Assembly: GCF_025154015.1 (NCBI RefSeq)
Contig: NZ_JAOAMV010000005.1
Span: 186,001-250,000, forward strand
DNA: 64,000 bases
Origin: Tsuneonella litorea
GTDB lineage: Bacteria > Pseudomonadota > Alphaproteobacteria > Sphingomonadales > Sphingomonadaceae
Direction of reading: 5' to 3'
The notes under the pieces were generated by a model, which saw only the letters and a program-made list of their open reading frames with translations, had not been told where the DNA came from and did not search any database. Each line of letters begins with the position of its first letter. Position 1 is the first letter of the stretch. A program made the translations under genes and the position numbers. Of this stretch, positions 1 through 9,322 are shown piece by piece.

Positions 1-156
1 CTGGCGCTGGGGCCGGGCGTCCTCTACCTCGACTACGTGCACGGGGTGGGGGTATCGAGCCTGACCGGCGCCTTCCTGCAGCGCCGCCTCGGCGTGCGCG
101 GAACGGCGCGCAACATGACCTCGTTGAAGCGTATTCTTGCGAAAATGGATTTCTGA
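1..156 (+). CDS. DUF1697 domain protein, C-terminal part (5' end outside window)
   Basis: Frame 1 is open from the first base to a TGA at 154-156, giving about 51 residues that end in KMDF. The stretch [17 protein letters not shown] resembles the conserved C-terminus of DUF1697 (COG3797) proteins, in which a G-T-A-R-N motif precedes the last helix. Function of the family is not established. The stop overlaps the rbfA start by one base (TGATG), so the two genes are probably translationally coupled. The start lies upstream of the window. Confidence 0.7.
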   Translation: MALGPGVLYLDYVHGVGVSSLTGAFLQRRLGVRGTARNMTSLKRILAKMDF

Positions 157-554
157 TGGCCCGCAACCAGTCCACTCCCGAACAGCAGTCGGTCCGCGTG
201 CTCAAGGTGGGCGAGCGGGTGCGGCACATCCTGTCCGAACTGCTCGCGCGTGGCGAGGTGCACGACGAGGTGCTGACCGCGCATTCGGTCTCGGTGACCG
301 AGGTGCGGATGACCCCCGACCTCAGGAACGCCAACGCCTACGTCAAGCCGTTGCTCGGCGAGGACGAGGCGGTGGTCCTGAAGGCGCTGCGCACCAACAC
401 CGCGTTCTTCCAACGTGAGGTGGCGAAACGCCTCGGCCTCAAGTTCGCGCCGAAACTCCAGTTCAAGTTCGACGAGAGCTTCGACGAGGCCGCGCGGATC
501 GAGCGGCTGCTCAACGATCCCAAGGTCGTGCGCGACCTCGGGGAGGAGGAATAG
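156..554 (+). CDS. rbfA: 30S ribosome-binding factor RbfA
   Basis: The 132-residue product is of normal length for RbfA, a small KH-like protein that binds the immature 30S subunit and helps 16S rRNA maturation, especially in the cold. The segment around [17 protein letters not shown] matches the family core (V-x-x-V-x-x-S/T-x-D-L). The ATG overlaps the upstream stop by one base. In many bacteria rbfA is followed directly by truB; here an antisense AbgT gene, tdk and an M50 protease lie between them, so the usual rbfA-truB linkage is broken by about 3.1 kb. Confidence 0.93.
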   Translation: MARNQSTPEQQSVRVLKVGERVRHILSELLARGEVHDEVLTAHSVSVTEVRMTPDLRNANAYVKPLLGEDEAVVLKALRTNTAFFQREVAKRLGLKFAPKLQFKFDESFDEAARIERLLNDPKVVRDLGEEE

Positions 555-560
555 CGGGTC

Positions 561-2168
561 CTAGCCCGGAGCGGCTGGCGCGAGAGGTGCGACCGTCGCG
601 CCGGGTTCGATGAATACGCCTGCTCCCGGCCCCAGGGGCAGGTCCAGCACCACCCACCCGATCGTCAGCGCGGTCGCCGCGACCAGGATCGCGCCCGCGT
701 AGGGCAGCATGATCGCGACGAAACTACCGAACCCGTAGTCGTGCACCCAGCGGCGGCAGAAGATCAGCATGATCGGCAGGTAACCGACCGGCGTGATCAT
801 GTTGGTGGCGCTGTCGCCGGCGCGATAGGCAGCCGTGGACATCTCGGGTGAAATCCCCAGCAGCATCAGCATCGGCACCAGCGCCGGCCCGATCACCGCC
901 CACTTCGCCGAGGCCGAGCCGATGATCATGTTGAGCGCGGAGCCGAAAACCACCACCGATCCCACCATCGCCCACGCGGGCAGGCCGCTTTCGCGCAAGG
1001 CGTCCGCCCCGTTCACCGCGATCACGATTCCCAAGTTGGACCAGGCGAACATCGCCACGAAATGCGCCGCGACGAAGACGAGGACGAGGTAATAGCCCAT
1101 GTCCTGCATCGCGCCGGTCAGCATCTTCACCAGGTCGCGGTGGTCGGCAATCGCGCCGGTCGCCTTGCCATAGGTCCAGGCCGGCACGAGGAATATCAGC
1201 ATGAACAGGGCGAGCAGGCTGTTGTAGAGCGGGCTCAGGCGGCCTTCGCCTGCGGTCTCGTCGATCAGCGGCGTCCCGGGGCCGAAGATGCACAGCAGCC
1301 AGGTCGCCAGCACGGCCAGCAGCGCCAGGCCCGCGCGCCGCAACCCCGTTTTCTGCCCGCGTTCGTCCGGTGTCTGATTGAGGGCGGCCACGTCGGAGCT
1401 TTCGCGCAGGGCTGGGTCGTATTTGCCCAGCCTCGGTTCGACCACGCGATCGGTGACATACCAGATGATCGGCAGGTAGAGGACCGTCATCGCCGCGATG
1501 AAATACCAGTTGCCGGCAATGTTGGCGGTATAGACGTCGCCGAAGGCAGAGGTCACCGCCGCTTCGGTCAGGCCCAGCAACAGGGCATCGAGCTGGCCGG
1601 GCAGCAGGTTGGCGGAAAAGCCGCCGGCGATGCTGGCGAAGCTGGCGCCCACGCCAAGCAGGGGATGGCGGCCGGCGGCGTGGTAGATGATCCCGCACAG
1701 CGGCACGAACACCACGAAGGCCGCGTCGGCGGCGTGGTTGCCCATCATCGATACCAGCGCGACCGCCGGGGTCATCCAGCGGCGGGGCACGTTGGCCATG
1801 CTCAACCGCATCGCGGTCGACAGCAGTCCCACGCGCTCGGCCACGCCGGCGCCGAACATCACCACCAGCACGTAACCGAGCGGCGCGAAGGCGGTGAAGG
1901 TGCGCGGGGTCTCGGTCCACAGCAGGCGGATGTTCTCTGCCGAAAGCAGGCTCGCCACCATCACCAGTCGCGGCTGGCCGGTCGCGGCGTCGAGCTCCGT
2001 CGGATGCAGCGCGCTCCACCCCGCCAGCGCGCCGAGCACGGACACGATGACCAGCCCCGCGATCAGCCAGACGAAGATGAACACGGGGTCGGGCAGACGA
2101 TTGCCCACTCGCTCCACCCAGCCGAGAAAGCCGGGTCGCGGTGCCGGCGCTGCAGTCGATGTCCCCAT
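561..2168 (-). CDS. AbgT-family transporter
   Basis: A 535-residue, strongly hydrophobic protein with about a dozen membrane segments. The N-terminus (GFLGWVERVGNRLPDPVFIF) and the C-terminal segment with DSATNMITP are hallmarks of the AbgT family, which moves p-aminobenzoyl-glutamate and, in some members, exports sulfonamides. The start has a purine-rich ribosome site (AAGGGGGGAAACAGCG before ATG). It faces rbfA tail to tail with a 6-bp gap and is divergent from tdk. Substrate cannot be told from sequence. Import of folate breakdown products or efflux of antimetabolites are both possible. Confidence 0.88.
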   Translation of the reverse strand: MGTSTAAPAPRPGFLGWVERVGNRLPDPVFIFVWLIAGLVIVSVLGALAGWSALHPTELDAATGQPRLVMVASLLSAENIRLLWTETPRTFTAFAPLGYVLVVMFGAGVAERVGLLSTAMRLSMANVPRRWMTPAVALVSMMGNHAADAAFVVFVPLCGIIYHAAGRHPLLGVGASFASIAGGFSANLLPGQLDALLLGLTEAAVTSAFGDVYTANIAGNWYFIAAMTVLYLPIIWYVTDRVVEPRLGKYDPALRESSDVAALNQTPDERGQKTGLRRAGLALLAVLATWLLCIFGPGTPLIDETAGEGRLSPLYNSLLALFMLIFLVPAWTYGKATGAIADHRDLVKMLTGAMQDMGYYLVLVFVAAHFVAMFAWSNLGIVIAVNGADALRESGLPAWAMVGSVVVFGSALNMIIGSASAKWAVIGPALVPMLMLLGISPEMSTAAYRAGDSATNMITPVGYLPIMLIFCRRWVHDYGFGSFVAIMLPYAGAILVAATALTIGWVVLDLPLGPGAGVFIEPGATVAPLAPAAPG

Positions 2169-2348
2169 CGCTGTTTCCCCCCTTCCGGGGAGACTTGCAC
2201 AGTCGGCCGAGGGGGTCCAGCCGGATCGGCAAGGGACGCTCGATGCCTCGCGCGCACCCTAGGCACGCCCGGCGATCCTGCTAGGCGTTGACGGATAAGA
2301 ACACCGTCATGATCGGGGCCGGGCGGCCCATTTCGCGCACGAGGACCG

Positions 2349-2924
2349 ATGGCCAAGCTCTATTTCTACTACGCCAGCATGAACGCGGGGAAATCCTCGA
2401 CCCTGCTGCAGGCAGACTTCAACTACCGCGAGCGCGGGATGCGCACGATGCTGTGGACCGCGCAGCTCGACACGCGCAGCGAAGGCATGGTGCGCAGCCG
2501 CATCGGGCTCGAGGCGGACGCGCATCGCTACACGCCCGCGACCGACCTGTGGGCCGGGGTGATGGCAGCGCACCGCGCCGAGCCGCTCGACGCGGTGCTC
2601 GTCGATGAGGCGCAGTTCCTGACCCGTGACCAGGTCTGGCAGCTTGCGCGGCTGGCGGACGAGGCGGGAATCCCCGTGGTCTGCTACGGCCTGCGCACCG
2701 ATTTCCAGGGCGAGCTGTTTCCGGGTTCGGCGGCGCTGCTCGGCATCGCCGACAAGCTCGTCGAGCTGAAGGGCGTGTGCCACTGCGGCCGCAAGGCGAC
2801 GATGAACCTGCGCGTCGATTCGACCGGCGCGGCGGTGAAGGAAGGCGCGCAGACCGAAGTCGGCGGCAATGACCGCTATGTCGCGCTATGTCGCAAGCAT
2901 TTCAGCGAGGCGTTGGCGGGTTAG
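2349..2924 (+). CDS. tdk: Thymidine kinase (type II)
   Basis: A 191-residue type II thymidine kinase, which phosphorylates thymidine with ATP in the salvage pathway. The P-loop SMNAGKS is at residues 10-16. The DEAQFL motif (Walker B plus the catalytic-site region) lies mid-protein. The zinc-binding lasso is visible as a CHC pair followed near the C-terminus by LCRKHF, as in E. coli Tdk. A GAGGA ribosome site precedes the ATG. It stands alone, divergent from the AbgT gene across a 180-bp gap in which I see no other clear feature. Confidence 0.95.
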   Translation: MAKLYFYYASMNAGKSSTLLQADFNYRERGMRTMLWTAQLDTRSEGMVRSRIGLEADAHRYTPATDLWAGVMAAHRAEPLDAVLVDEAQFLTRDQVWQLARLADEAGIPVVCYGLRTDFQGELFPGSAALLGIADKLVELKGVCHCGRKATMNLRVDSTGAAVKEGAQTEVGGNDRYVALCRKHFSEALAG

Positions 2925-2951
2925 GGCGGGCGCCCTACATAAGCCTGTATC

Positions 2952-3671
2952 ATGTCAGACACCCTGCAGCTTGCGCTGGTCCTCGTTCCCTGCCTGATCG
3001 TCGCGATCGTGTTTCACGAGGTCGCGCACGGGTGGACCGCGCTTGCACTCGGCGATCCCACCGCGAAGGAGCAGCGGCGACTCAGCCTCAACCCGATCCG
3101 CCACGTCGATCCCGTGGGCACCCTGCTGGTGCCCGGGGCGCTCGCGCTGTTCGGCGGGCCGATCTTCGGCTGGGCAAAGCCGGTGCCGGTCAATTTCCGC
3201 CGGCTCGACAACCCGCGCACCGGAATGATGCTCGTCGGCGCGGCGGGGCCGGCGATGAACTTCCTGCTGGCGGCGCTCGCCGCGGTGACCCTTGGCCTGA
3301 CGCTCACGGCCGGATCGGCGCTCGGCTTTGCCGCCAGCGGCCTGCCGACGATCGTCGACGCCGACGGGGTCACCTCGCTGCTCGGCACGGGCCTGCTGGT
3401 ATTCATCCTGATCAACACCTTCCTCGCGCTGTTCAACCTGCTGCCGATCCCGCCGTTCGACGGATCGCATATCGTCGAGGGCCTCCTGCCGCGCTCGATG
3501 GCGCGCCACTACGCCAAGCTGCGCAATGTCGGGATGCTGCTGTTCATCGCCCTGATCGCGGCGACCTGGGCCTTTCCCGAAGCCGGCATCCTGAGCCGGG
3601 TGATCGGTCCGCCGGTGGAATGGGTGCTCGACCGCTATCTCGCGCTGGCGACGCTGGTCGCGGGCGGATGA
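2952..3671 (+). CDS. Site-2 protease family protein (M50B)
   Basis: A 239-residue membrane metalloprotease of the M50 family. The zinc-binding HEVAH is at residues 22-26, and the third-ligand motif NLLPIPPFDG occurs in a C-terminal membrane segment. The short form without PDZ or CBS domains is the common 'site-2 protease family' type, whose substrates are mostly unknown. The stop overlaps the truB start as ATGA (3668-3671), so it is co-translated with truB. The ATG has only a weak ribosome site. Confidence 0.9.
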   Translation: MSDTLQLALVLVPCLIVAIVFHEVAHGWTALALGDPTAKEQRRLSLNPIRHVDPVGTLLVPGALALFGGPIFGWAKPVPVNFRRLDNPRTGMMLVGAAGPAMNFLLAALAAVTLGLTLTAGSALGFAASGLPTIVDADGVTSLLGTGLLVFILINTFLALFNLLPIPPFDGSHIVEGLLPRSMARHYAKLRNVGMLLFIALIAATWAFPEAGILSRVIGPPVEWVLDRYLALATLVAGG

Positions 3672-4681
3672 GCGGGCCTGCCGCGTCTCCCCACGGCTGG
3701 CTGATCCTCGACAAGCCGCGCGGCTTCGGCTCGACCCAGGCGGTGAGCGCGGTCAAGCGCGTGCTGCGCGAGGCCGGGTACGGTAAGGTCAAGGTGGGCC
3801 ACGGCGGCACGCTCGATCCGCTGGCCGAAGGCGTCCTGCCGATCGCGCTGGGCGAGGCGACCAAGCTCGCCGGGCGGATGCTCGACGCGAGCAAGGTCTA
3901 TCATTTCACGATCGCATTCGGCGAGGAGACGGCAACGCTCGACACCGAGGGCGAGGTCGTGGCGACGTCGGACCGGCGCCCGCCGCTGGCCGCGGTCGCG
4001 GCGATCCTGCCGCACTTCACCGGCGCGATCGAGCAGGTCCCGCCGGCCTATTCGGCGCTCAAGGTCGATGGCCGGCGCGCCTACGACCGCGCGCGGGAGG
4101 GGGAGACGGTCGAGCTGGCCTCGCGCACCGTCACCGTCCACGACCTGCGCATGGCAAGCGGCCGGGAGCCGGTCCAGGTCGAATCCGCCTTTGCCACCAC
4201 CGCCGGGCGGCCCGACCCGTTCGATCCCGCGGCGCCCCTCGAGCTGGCCGACAGCGTCACGCTTGTCGCGCACGTCTCGAAGGGGACATACGTCCGGTCC
4301 CTGGCACGGGACATCGCACACGCGCTTGGAACCGTCGGGCACGTTACCTATCTGCGGAGGGTCAAGGCGGGCCCGTTCCGCGAAGATCAGGCGATTTCGC
4401 TGGACTTGCTGAACGAAATCGGTAAGGGCGCGCCGCTTGAAGACCACCTCCTGCCGCTCGAGGCGGGGCTGGACGGTATCCCGGCCCACGATCTCGACCG
4501 GACAAGCGCGCAGGCGGCCCGACAGGGCCGGGTCGTGTCCGGAAATGCCCTTCCCGACGGGCTCTTTCTTGCGATGGCGGACGGTGTCCCTGTCGCGCTG
4601 ATGGAATCCGACGGGGCGACCGCGAAAGTGGTCAGGGGCTTCAACCTCCCCGATACCGCGAAGAAAGACGAAGACACATGA
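3668..4681 (+). CDS. truB: tRNA pseudouridine(55) synthase TruB
   Basis: 337 residues. TruB makes pseudouridine 55 in the T-loop of tRNAs. The catalytic aspartate is D50 in [11 protein letters not shown], and the N-terminal [12 protein letters not shown] is the family signature. The reading frame stays open far upstream (to about 2888), but the product before [10 protein letters not shown] is unrelated to TruB. The ATG at 3668, in a 4-bp ATGA overlap with the protease gene, is therefore the start. It overlaps rpsO in the same ATGA manner at its 3' end. Confidence 0.95.
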   Translation: MSGPAASPHGWLILDKPRGFGSTQAVSAVKRVLREAGYGKVKVGHGGTLDPLAEGVLPIALGEATKLAGRMLDASKVYHFTIAFGEETATLDTEGEVVATSDRRPPLAAVAAILPHFTGAIEQVPPAYSALKVDGRRAYDRAREGETVELASRTVTVHDLRMASGREPVQVESAFATTAGRPDPFDPAAPLELADSVTLVAHVSKGTYVRSLARDIAHALGTVGHVTYLRRVKAGPFREDQAISLDLLNEIGKGAPLEDHLLPLEAGLDGIPAHDLDRTSAQAARQGRVVSGNALPDGLFLAMADGVPVALMESDGATAKVVRGFNLPDTAKKDEDT

Positions 4682-4947
4682 CCGTTACTGCCGAAAAGAA
4701 GCAGGAAATCATCAAGGACAACGCCCAGGCCAAGGGCGATACCGGTTCCCCCGAAGTGCAAGTCGCGATCCTCACCGAGCGCATCCGCAACCTCACCGAG
4801 CACTTCAAGGACCATCACAAGGACAACCACTCGCGCCGCGGCCTGCTGATGATGGTCAACAAGCGTCGCAGCCTGCTCGCGTACCTCAAGAAGAAGGACG
4901 TGGAGCGGTACAACGCGCTGATCGCGAAGCTCGGGCTTCGCAAGTAA
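4678..4947 (+). CDS. rpsO: 30S ribosomal protein S15
   Basis: The 89-residue product matches S15 in length and content ([15 protein letters not shown], then the [12 protein letters not shown] helix that contacts 16S rRNA). Its ATG overlaps the truB stop by 4 bp. The order truB-rpsO-pnp is conserved in many proteobacteria, where S15 also represses its own mRNA. A strong hairpin follows the stop codon. Confidence 0.97.
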   Translation: MTVTAEKKQEIIKDNAQAKGDTGSPEVQVAILTERIRNLTEHFKDHHKDNHSRRGLLMMVNKRRSLLAYLKKKDVERYNALIAKLGLRK

Positions 4948-4956
4948 CCAGTTTCT

Positions 4957-4987
4957 CGGAGGGGCGGCTTCGGTCGCCCCTTCGTTT
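4957..4987 (+). terminator. rpsO-pnp intergenic hairpin with UUCG tetraloop
   Basis: Arms 4957-4968 and 4973-4984 pair over 12 bp (two G-U pairs) around a C(UUCG)G tetraloop, followed by a short TTT. It may be a leaky terminator, or an RNA-processing/stability element like the RNase III site known upstream of pnp in enterobacteria. Confidence 0.7.
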
Positions 4988-5112
4988 ATCCGGCCGGTCG
5001 CATGGGGCGATCCAGGCCATGGGGCGCGAATAGCCCCGCACCGGACCGGGACGGAATCCCCGGCAGCAAACCCCGCCGATGCAATAGGGCCGGCGGGCGA
5101 AGGAAAAATCGA

Positions 5113-7413
5113 ATGTTCGACACCAAGACAGTATCGCTGGAGTGGGGCGGCAAGACCCTCACTCTGGAAACCGGGCGCATTGCCCGCCAGGCCGACGGCG
5201 CGGTTCTCGCGACCTACGGCGAAACCGTGGTCCTCTGCGCCGTCACCGCGGCCAAGACCGTCAAGGAAGGGCAGGACTTCTTCCCCCTTACCGTCCACTA
5301 CCAGGAAAAGTTCTCGTCGGCCGGGCGTATCCCGGGCGGCTTCTTCAAGCGCGAGCGCGGTGCGACCGAAAAGGAAACGCTGACCAGCCGCCTCATCGAC
5401 CGTCCGGTGCGTCCGTTGTTCCCCGAAGGGTTCTACAACGAGATCAACGTGATCGCGCAGGTCTTCAGCTATGACGGCGAGTGCGAGCCCGACGTGCTGG
5501 CGATGATCGCCGCGTCGGCGGCCCTCACCATCTCGGGCGTTCCGTTCATGGGCCCGATCGGCGCGTGCCGGGTCGGCTTCAAGGACGGCGAGTACATCCT
5601 CAATCCCAAGCAGGCCACCGCGCTCGAAGACGGCGGCCGCCTCGACCTCGTCGTCGCCGCCACCCATGACGCGGTGATGATGGTGGAATCGGAAGCAAAG
5701 GAACTGAACGAGACCGAAATGCTCGGTGCGGTGGCCTTCGCCCACGACAGCATCCGCCCGGTCGTCAAGGCGATCGTCGAGCTGGCCGAAAAGGCCGCCA
5801 AGGAGCCTTGGGAAGTCGCCTCGCAGGACGGCAACGCCGACATGAAGGCGGCGATCAAGGCGATGATCGGCGACGACATCGCCAAGGCCTACAAGACGAC
5901 CAGCAAGTCCGACCGTTCGGACATGCTCAACGCCGCCCGCGACAAGGTGAAGGCGCACTACGCCTCGGACGAGTTCGACGGCCAGCAGCGGATGACCGCG
6001 ATCAAGCTGACCAAGAAGATCGAGGCCGAGATCGTGCGCGGCGCGATCCTCAAGGACGGTACCCGGATCGACGGCCGCAAGCTCGACCAGGTCCGCCCGA
6101 TCGAGGCGACGGTGGGCGTGCTACCGCGCGCGCACGGTTCGTCGCTGTTCACCCGCGGCGAGACGCAGGCGCTGTGTTCGACCACGCTCGGGACCAAGGA
6201 GTCCGAGCAGATGATCGACGGGCTCGAGGGCCTGACCTACGAGCGGTTCATGCTGCACTACAACTTCCCGCCCTACTCGGTCGGCGAAGTGGGCCGCTTC
6301 GGCGCCCCGTCGCGGCGCGACACCGGCCACGGCAAGCTGGCCTGGCGCGCGCTGCACAACGTGCTGCCGAGCCATGACGAGTTCCCGTACACGATCCGTG
6401 TCCTGTCGGACATCACCGAGTCGAACGGCTCGAGCTCGATGGCGACCGTCTGTGGCGGCTGCCTTGCGATGATGGACGCCGGCGTTCCGATCGAACGCCC
6501 GGTCAGCGGCATCGCGATGGGCCTGATCCTCGAAGGCGACGACTTCGCGGTCCTGTCCGACATCCTCGGCGACGAGGATCACCTTGGCGACATGGACTTC
6601 AAGGTGGCGGGCACCGAGGCCGGCATCACCACGATGCAGATGGACATCAAGGTCGCCGGCATCACGCAGGAGATCATGCAGCGGGCGCTCGAGCAGGCGA
6701 AGGCCGGCCGCGCGCACATCCTCGGCGAGATGCAGAAGGCGCTCGGCTCGGCACGGACCGAACTCTCGGCCCACGCGCCGCGTATCGAGACGATGCAGAT
6801 CGACAAGTCGAAGATCCGTGATGTCATCGGCACCGGCGGCAAGGTGATCCGCGAGATCGTGGCCGAAACCGGCGCCAAGGTCGACATCGACGACGAGGGC
6901 GTGATCAAGATCTCGTCTTCGGACCTCAGCCAGATCGAGGCCGCGCGCCAGTGGATCCAGGGCATCGTCGAGGAACCCGAAGTCGGCAAGATCTACAACG
7001 GCAAGGTCGTCAACATCGTCGACTTCGGCGCCTTCGTGAACTTCATGGGCGGCAAGGACGGCCTCGTCCACGTGTCCGAGATGAAGAACGAGCGCGTCGA
7101 GAAGCCGACCGACGTCGTGTCGGAAGGCCAGGAGGTGAAGGTCAAGGTCCTCGAGATCGACAACCGCGGCAAGGTCCGCCTGTCGATGCGCGTGGTCGAC
7201 CAGGAAACCGGCGAGGAGCTCGAGGACACCCGTCCGCCGCGCGAACCGCGCGGTGACCGTGGCGACCGCGGCGACCGTCGGGGACCCCGCGGCGACCGCG
7301 GTGGCCGCGGCGGCGACCGTGGTGGCCGCGACCGCGGACCGCGTCGCGACCGCGACGACCGTCCCCGCGAAGGCGGTGGCGAGGCCCATATCCCGGACTT
7401 CCTGAAGGACTGA
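5113..7413 (+). CDS. pnp: Polyribonucleotide nucleotidyltransferase (PNPase)
   Basis: 766 residues. PNPase degrades RNA 3' to 5' by phosphorolysis and is part of the degradosome. In order there are two RNase PH cores with the helical linker, a KH domain (about residues 560-620, with [11 protein letters not shown]), an S1 domain (about 623-695) and a basic tail from about 707 to the end. The tail is made of repeated R-G-D and R-G-G units and ends in HIPDFLKD. The open frame extends upstream to 5002, but the product starts at [11 protein letters not shown] after an AAGGAAAA ribosome site. The RG-rich tail could add RNA or RNase E binding (inference). Confidence 0.96.
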   Translation: MFDTKTVSLEWGGKTLTLETGRIARQADGAVLATYGETVVLCAVTAAKTVKEGQDFFPLTVHYQEKFSSAGRIPGGFFKRERGATEKETLTSRLIDRPVRPLFPEGFYNEINVIAQVFSYDGECEPDVLAMIAASAALTISGVPFMGPIGACRVGFKDGEYILNPKQATALEDGGRLDLVVAATHDAVMMVESEAKELNETEMLGAVAFAHDSIRPVVKAIVELAEKAAKEPWEVASQDGNADMKAAIKAMIGDDIAKAYKTTSKSDRSDMLNAARDKVKAHYASDEFDGQQRMTAIKLTKKIEAEIVRGAILKDGTRIDGRKLDQVRPIEATVGVLPRAHGSSLFTRGETQALCSTTLGTKESEQMIDGLEGLTYERFMLHYNFPPYSVGEVGRFGAPSRRDTGHGKLAWRALHNVLPSHDEFPYTIRVLSDITESNGSSSMATVCGGCLAMMDAGVPIERPVSGIAMGLILEGDDFAVLSDILGDEDHLGDMDFKVAGTEAGITTMQMDIKVAGITQEIMQRALEQAKAGRAHILGEMQKALGSARTELSAHAPRIETMQIDKSKIRDVIGTGGKVIREIVAETGAKVDIDDEGVIKISSSDLSQIEAARQWIQGIVEEPEVGKIYNGKVVNIVDFGAFVNFMGGKDGLVHVSEMKNERVEKPTDVVSEGQEVKVKVLEIDNRGKVRLSMRVVDQETGEELEDTRPPREPRGDRGDRGDRRGPRGDRGGRGGDRGGRDRGPRRDRDDRPREGGGEAHIPDFLKD

Positions 7414-7434
7414 GCCGGCCGAACAGCATGAAGG

Positions 7435-7463
7435 GGCCGTCGGAGCGATCCGGCGGCCTTTTT
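7435..7463 (+). terminator. Intrinsic terminator after pnp
   Basis: A 10-bp stem (7435-7444 with 7449-7458, one G-U pair) with a GCGA loop is followed directly by TTTTT. It lies 22 bp after the pnp stop. Confidence 0.9.
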
Positions 7464-7517
7464 GCTTGCCGGCCCGTCCAAGTTCGCCCATCCTTGCTGT
7501 CCAGGGGGTGAGGGGCG

Positions 7518-7979
7518 ATGCGAGAAAGTCTGCTGACCATTCATGTCCTCGCGATCGCGGTCTGGATTGGGGCAGGCTTCTACGAGCTGTGGTTGGGCCG
7601 ATTGTTCCTGCGCAGCGATGGCTCGGCGGCCGAGGCGCCGTTGATCCGGGCGATCTATCGCTCCGACCTCGCGGTATTCGGCGCGACGCTGATCGCTTTC
7701 GTCGCCGGGATCGCGTTGGCGCTGACGCAGGGGTGGGGCTTCTTCAACGATCTCTGGCTCGGCATCAAGCAGGCGATCATGTTCGGCGTACTTGCCGTCG
7801 TCGCGATGATCTTTCCGCGCGCGATCCGGCTGGGCAAGGCGATCGACGCGCTTCCGCACGGCGACGGCCCGGTGCCCCGCGCACTCAAGGCGCAATATGC
7901 TGCGCTCGAACCGTGGTACGCGCTCATGCGGATCGCCGCGGTGCTGGCGGTGGGACTGGCGGTCTTCAAGCCGGTCTGA
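7518..7979 (+). CDS. Small integral membrane protein (DUF2269/CopD-like)
   Basis: 153 residues with four predicted hydrophobic segments. The N-terminal HVLAIAVWIGAGFYE resembles the H-x(5)-W-x-G motif that opens DUF2269 and CopD-like four-helix proteins. A good ribosome site (GAGGGGCG) precedes the ATG. No function can be assigned. It is followed 47 bp later by a methyltransferase-fold gene on the same strand, possibly in the same transcript. Confidence 0.6.
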   Translation: MRESLLTIHVLAIAVWIGAGFYELWLGRLFLRSDGSAAEAPLIRAIYRSDLAVFGATLIAFVAGIALALTQGWGFFNDLWLGIKQAIMFGVLAVVAMIFPRAIRLGKAIDALPHGDGPVPRALKAQYAALEPWYALMRIAAVLAVGLAVFKPV

Positions 7980-8026
7980 AGCGGCAGGCCCTTTCCTTTC
8001 GCGTTCCCGCCTGCAAAGCGAGCCGA

Positions 8027-8707
8027 ATGATACCCCGCGAAACGCTCGCCACCGCCACGATACCGGGCGGCGAAACCTTGACCCTGGTGCGACACGGCAC
8101 CGACCACGTCGTCATGCTGGGCCGCGACGAACTGATGGGCACGCGGATGCGGTTCTCCGAGGAACAGCTGGCCGAGCTCACCCTTGCCGAGCTGGAAACC
8201 GATGCGCCGAGGCTGCTCGTCGGTGGCTACGGCATGGGTTTCACCCTGCGCGCGGCGCTCGCGAAGCTGGGTCCAAAGGGGCGGGTGACGGTCGCCGAGA
8301 TCGTTCCGGAGATCATCGAATGGGCGCAGGGGCCACTCGCGCACCTTACCGGTAACGCGCTCGACGATCCGCGTGCAACGGTCGAGCTATGCGACGTCGC
8401 GGCGCTGATCGATGACGCGCTCGATGGCACCACCCCGAAATGGGACGCGATCCTGCTCGATGTCGACAACGGACCCGACGGGATCGTGCGCACCGGCAAT
8501 GAGAGGCTCTACACCCGCACCGGCCTCGCCCGCGCGCGCGATGCGCTGAGCCTGGGCGGGGTGCTGGCGGTCTGGTCTGCCGCGCCCGATCCGAAGTTCG
8601 CGCGGCGGCTGAAGGACGCAGGCTTCACGGTCGACGAGCGCACGGTGCGGGCGCGGCCGAACAACAAGGGCCCGCGCCATACGATCTGGTTCGCGCGCCG
8701 CCCCTGA
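8027..8707 (+). CDS. Spermidine synthase-like SAM-fold protein
   Basis: 226 residues. The segment LLVGGYGMGFTLRAAL is a Rossmann motif I of the methyltransferase/polyamine synthase fold, VTVAEIVPEIIEW carries the acidic motif, and WDAILLDVDNGPDG resembles the D-x-x-D region of spermidine synthases. Proteins of this type are often annotated as spermine/spermidine synthase, but many are orphan enzymes; aminopropyl transfer is not proven here. The frame is open further upstream, but MIPRETLATATIP is the first start that fits the family. It meets the DUF1993 gene tail to tail with a 10-bp gap. Confidence 0.7.
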   Translation: MIPRETLATATIPGGETLTLVRHGTDHVVMLGRDELMGTRMRFSEEQLAELTLAELETDAPRLLVGGYGMGFTLRAALAKLGPKGRVTVAEIVPEIIEWAQGPLAHLTGNALDDPRATVELCDVAALIDDALDGTTPKWDAILLDVDNGPDGIVRTGNERLYTRTGLARARDALSLGGVLAVWSAAPDPKFARRLKDAGFTVDERTVRARPNNKGPRHTIWFARRP

Positions 8708-8717
8708 ACGCGGGGCG

Positions 8718-9242
8718 TCAGCCCCTGGCCAGTCGCAACTGGCCCAAGAAGTCGCGCTTGCCGAGCGGAATGCCCTTCATCCGCAGGATGTCGTAGGCGG
8801 TCGCCGCATGAAAATAGAAGTTCGGCTGGCTGAAGCTGAGCAGGAAGTCTTCGGCGGTGAACGGCATCTGGAACTCGCGGAAGACGAACTTCATCGGCCG
8901 GCCGATCCATTCTTCCATCTCCGCCTCGTCCAGGGCCTCGAGCGCCGCGACGGATTCGTCGAGCTGGCTGCGCATGGCATCGAACGTCGCGGGCGGCTCG
9001 CTCATGTCGGGCGAGAACGTGCCTGCGCGGATGCCTTCGATCGCGCCCTTGGTATGGGTGGACACGCTCTTCACCTGATAGTCGAAGGCCAGCATGTCGT
9101 CGATCAGGCGGGTGGCGATCAGCGAGTGGTGCTTGTGGCCCTGCTCGGCGCACCAGTCGTCGGCCTTGTCGACCAGACCGCGGGTGGAATGCAGCATCTG
9201 GAGGGCGCTGGGCACGAAGGCGGCGTGAAGCGAAAGCGGCAT
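8718..9242 (-). CDS. DUF1993 domain-containing protein
   Basis: 174 residues starting MPLSLHAAFVPSALQML. The patterns LIDDMLAFDYQVKSVSTHTKG and NFYFHAATAYDILRMKG are typical of DUF1993, a DinB-like four-helix family of unknown role often found in alphaproteobacteria. The start at 9242 has a GGAG ribosome site. The frame is open upstream into the gcrA region, but that part is composition-driven. Nothing suggests a partner gene. Confidence 0.85.
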   Translation of the reverse strand: MPLSLHAAFVPSALQMLHSTRGLVDKADDWCAEQGHKHHSLIATRLIDDMLAFDYQVKSVSTHTKGAIEGIRAGTFSPDMSEPPATFDAMRSQLDESVAALEALDEAEMEEWIGRPMKFVFREFQMPFTAEDFLLSFSQPNFYFHAATAYDILRMKGIPLGKRDFLGQLRLARG

Positions 9243-9261
9243 TGTTTCTCTCCTCGATATG

Positions 9262-9293
9262 AAAAGGCCCGGCAGTCTCGCGACGGCCGGGCC
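9262..9293 (-). terminator. Intrinsic terminator of gcrA
   Basis: Arms 9266-9273 and 9286-9293 form a perfect 8-bp GC stem. On the minus strand the hairpin is followed by TTTT (9262-9265), just downstream of gcrA and upstream of the DUF1993 start. Confidence 0.75.
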
Positions 9294-9322
9294 CCTTGGT
9301 GATGTCTGTCCTGAGCGGCCCC

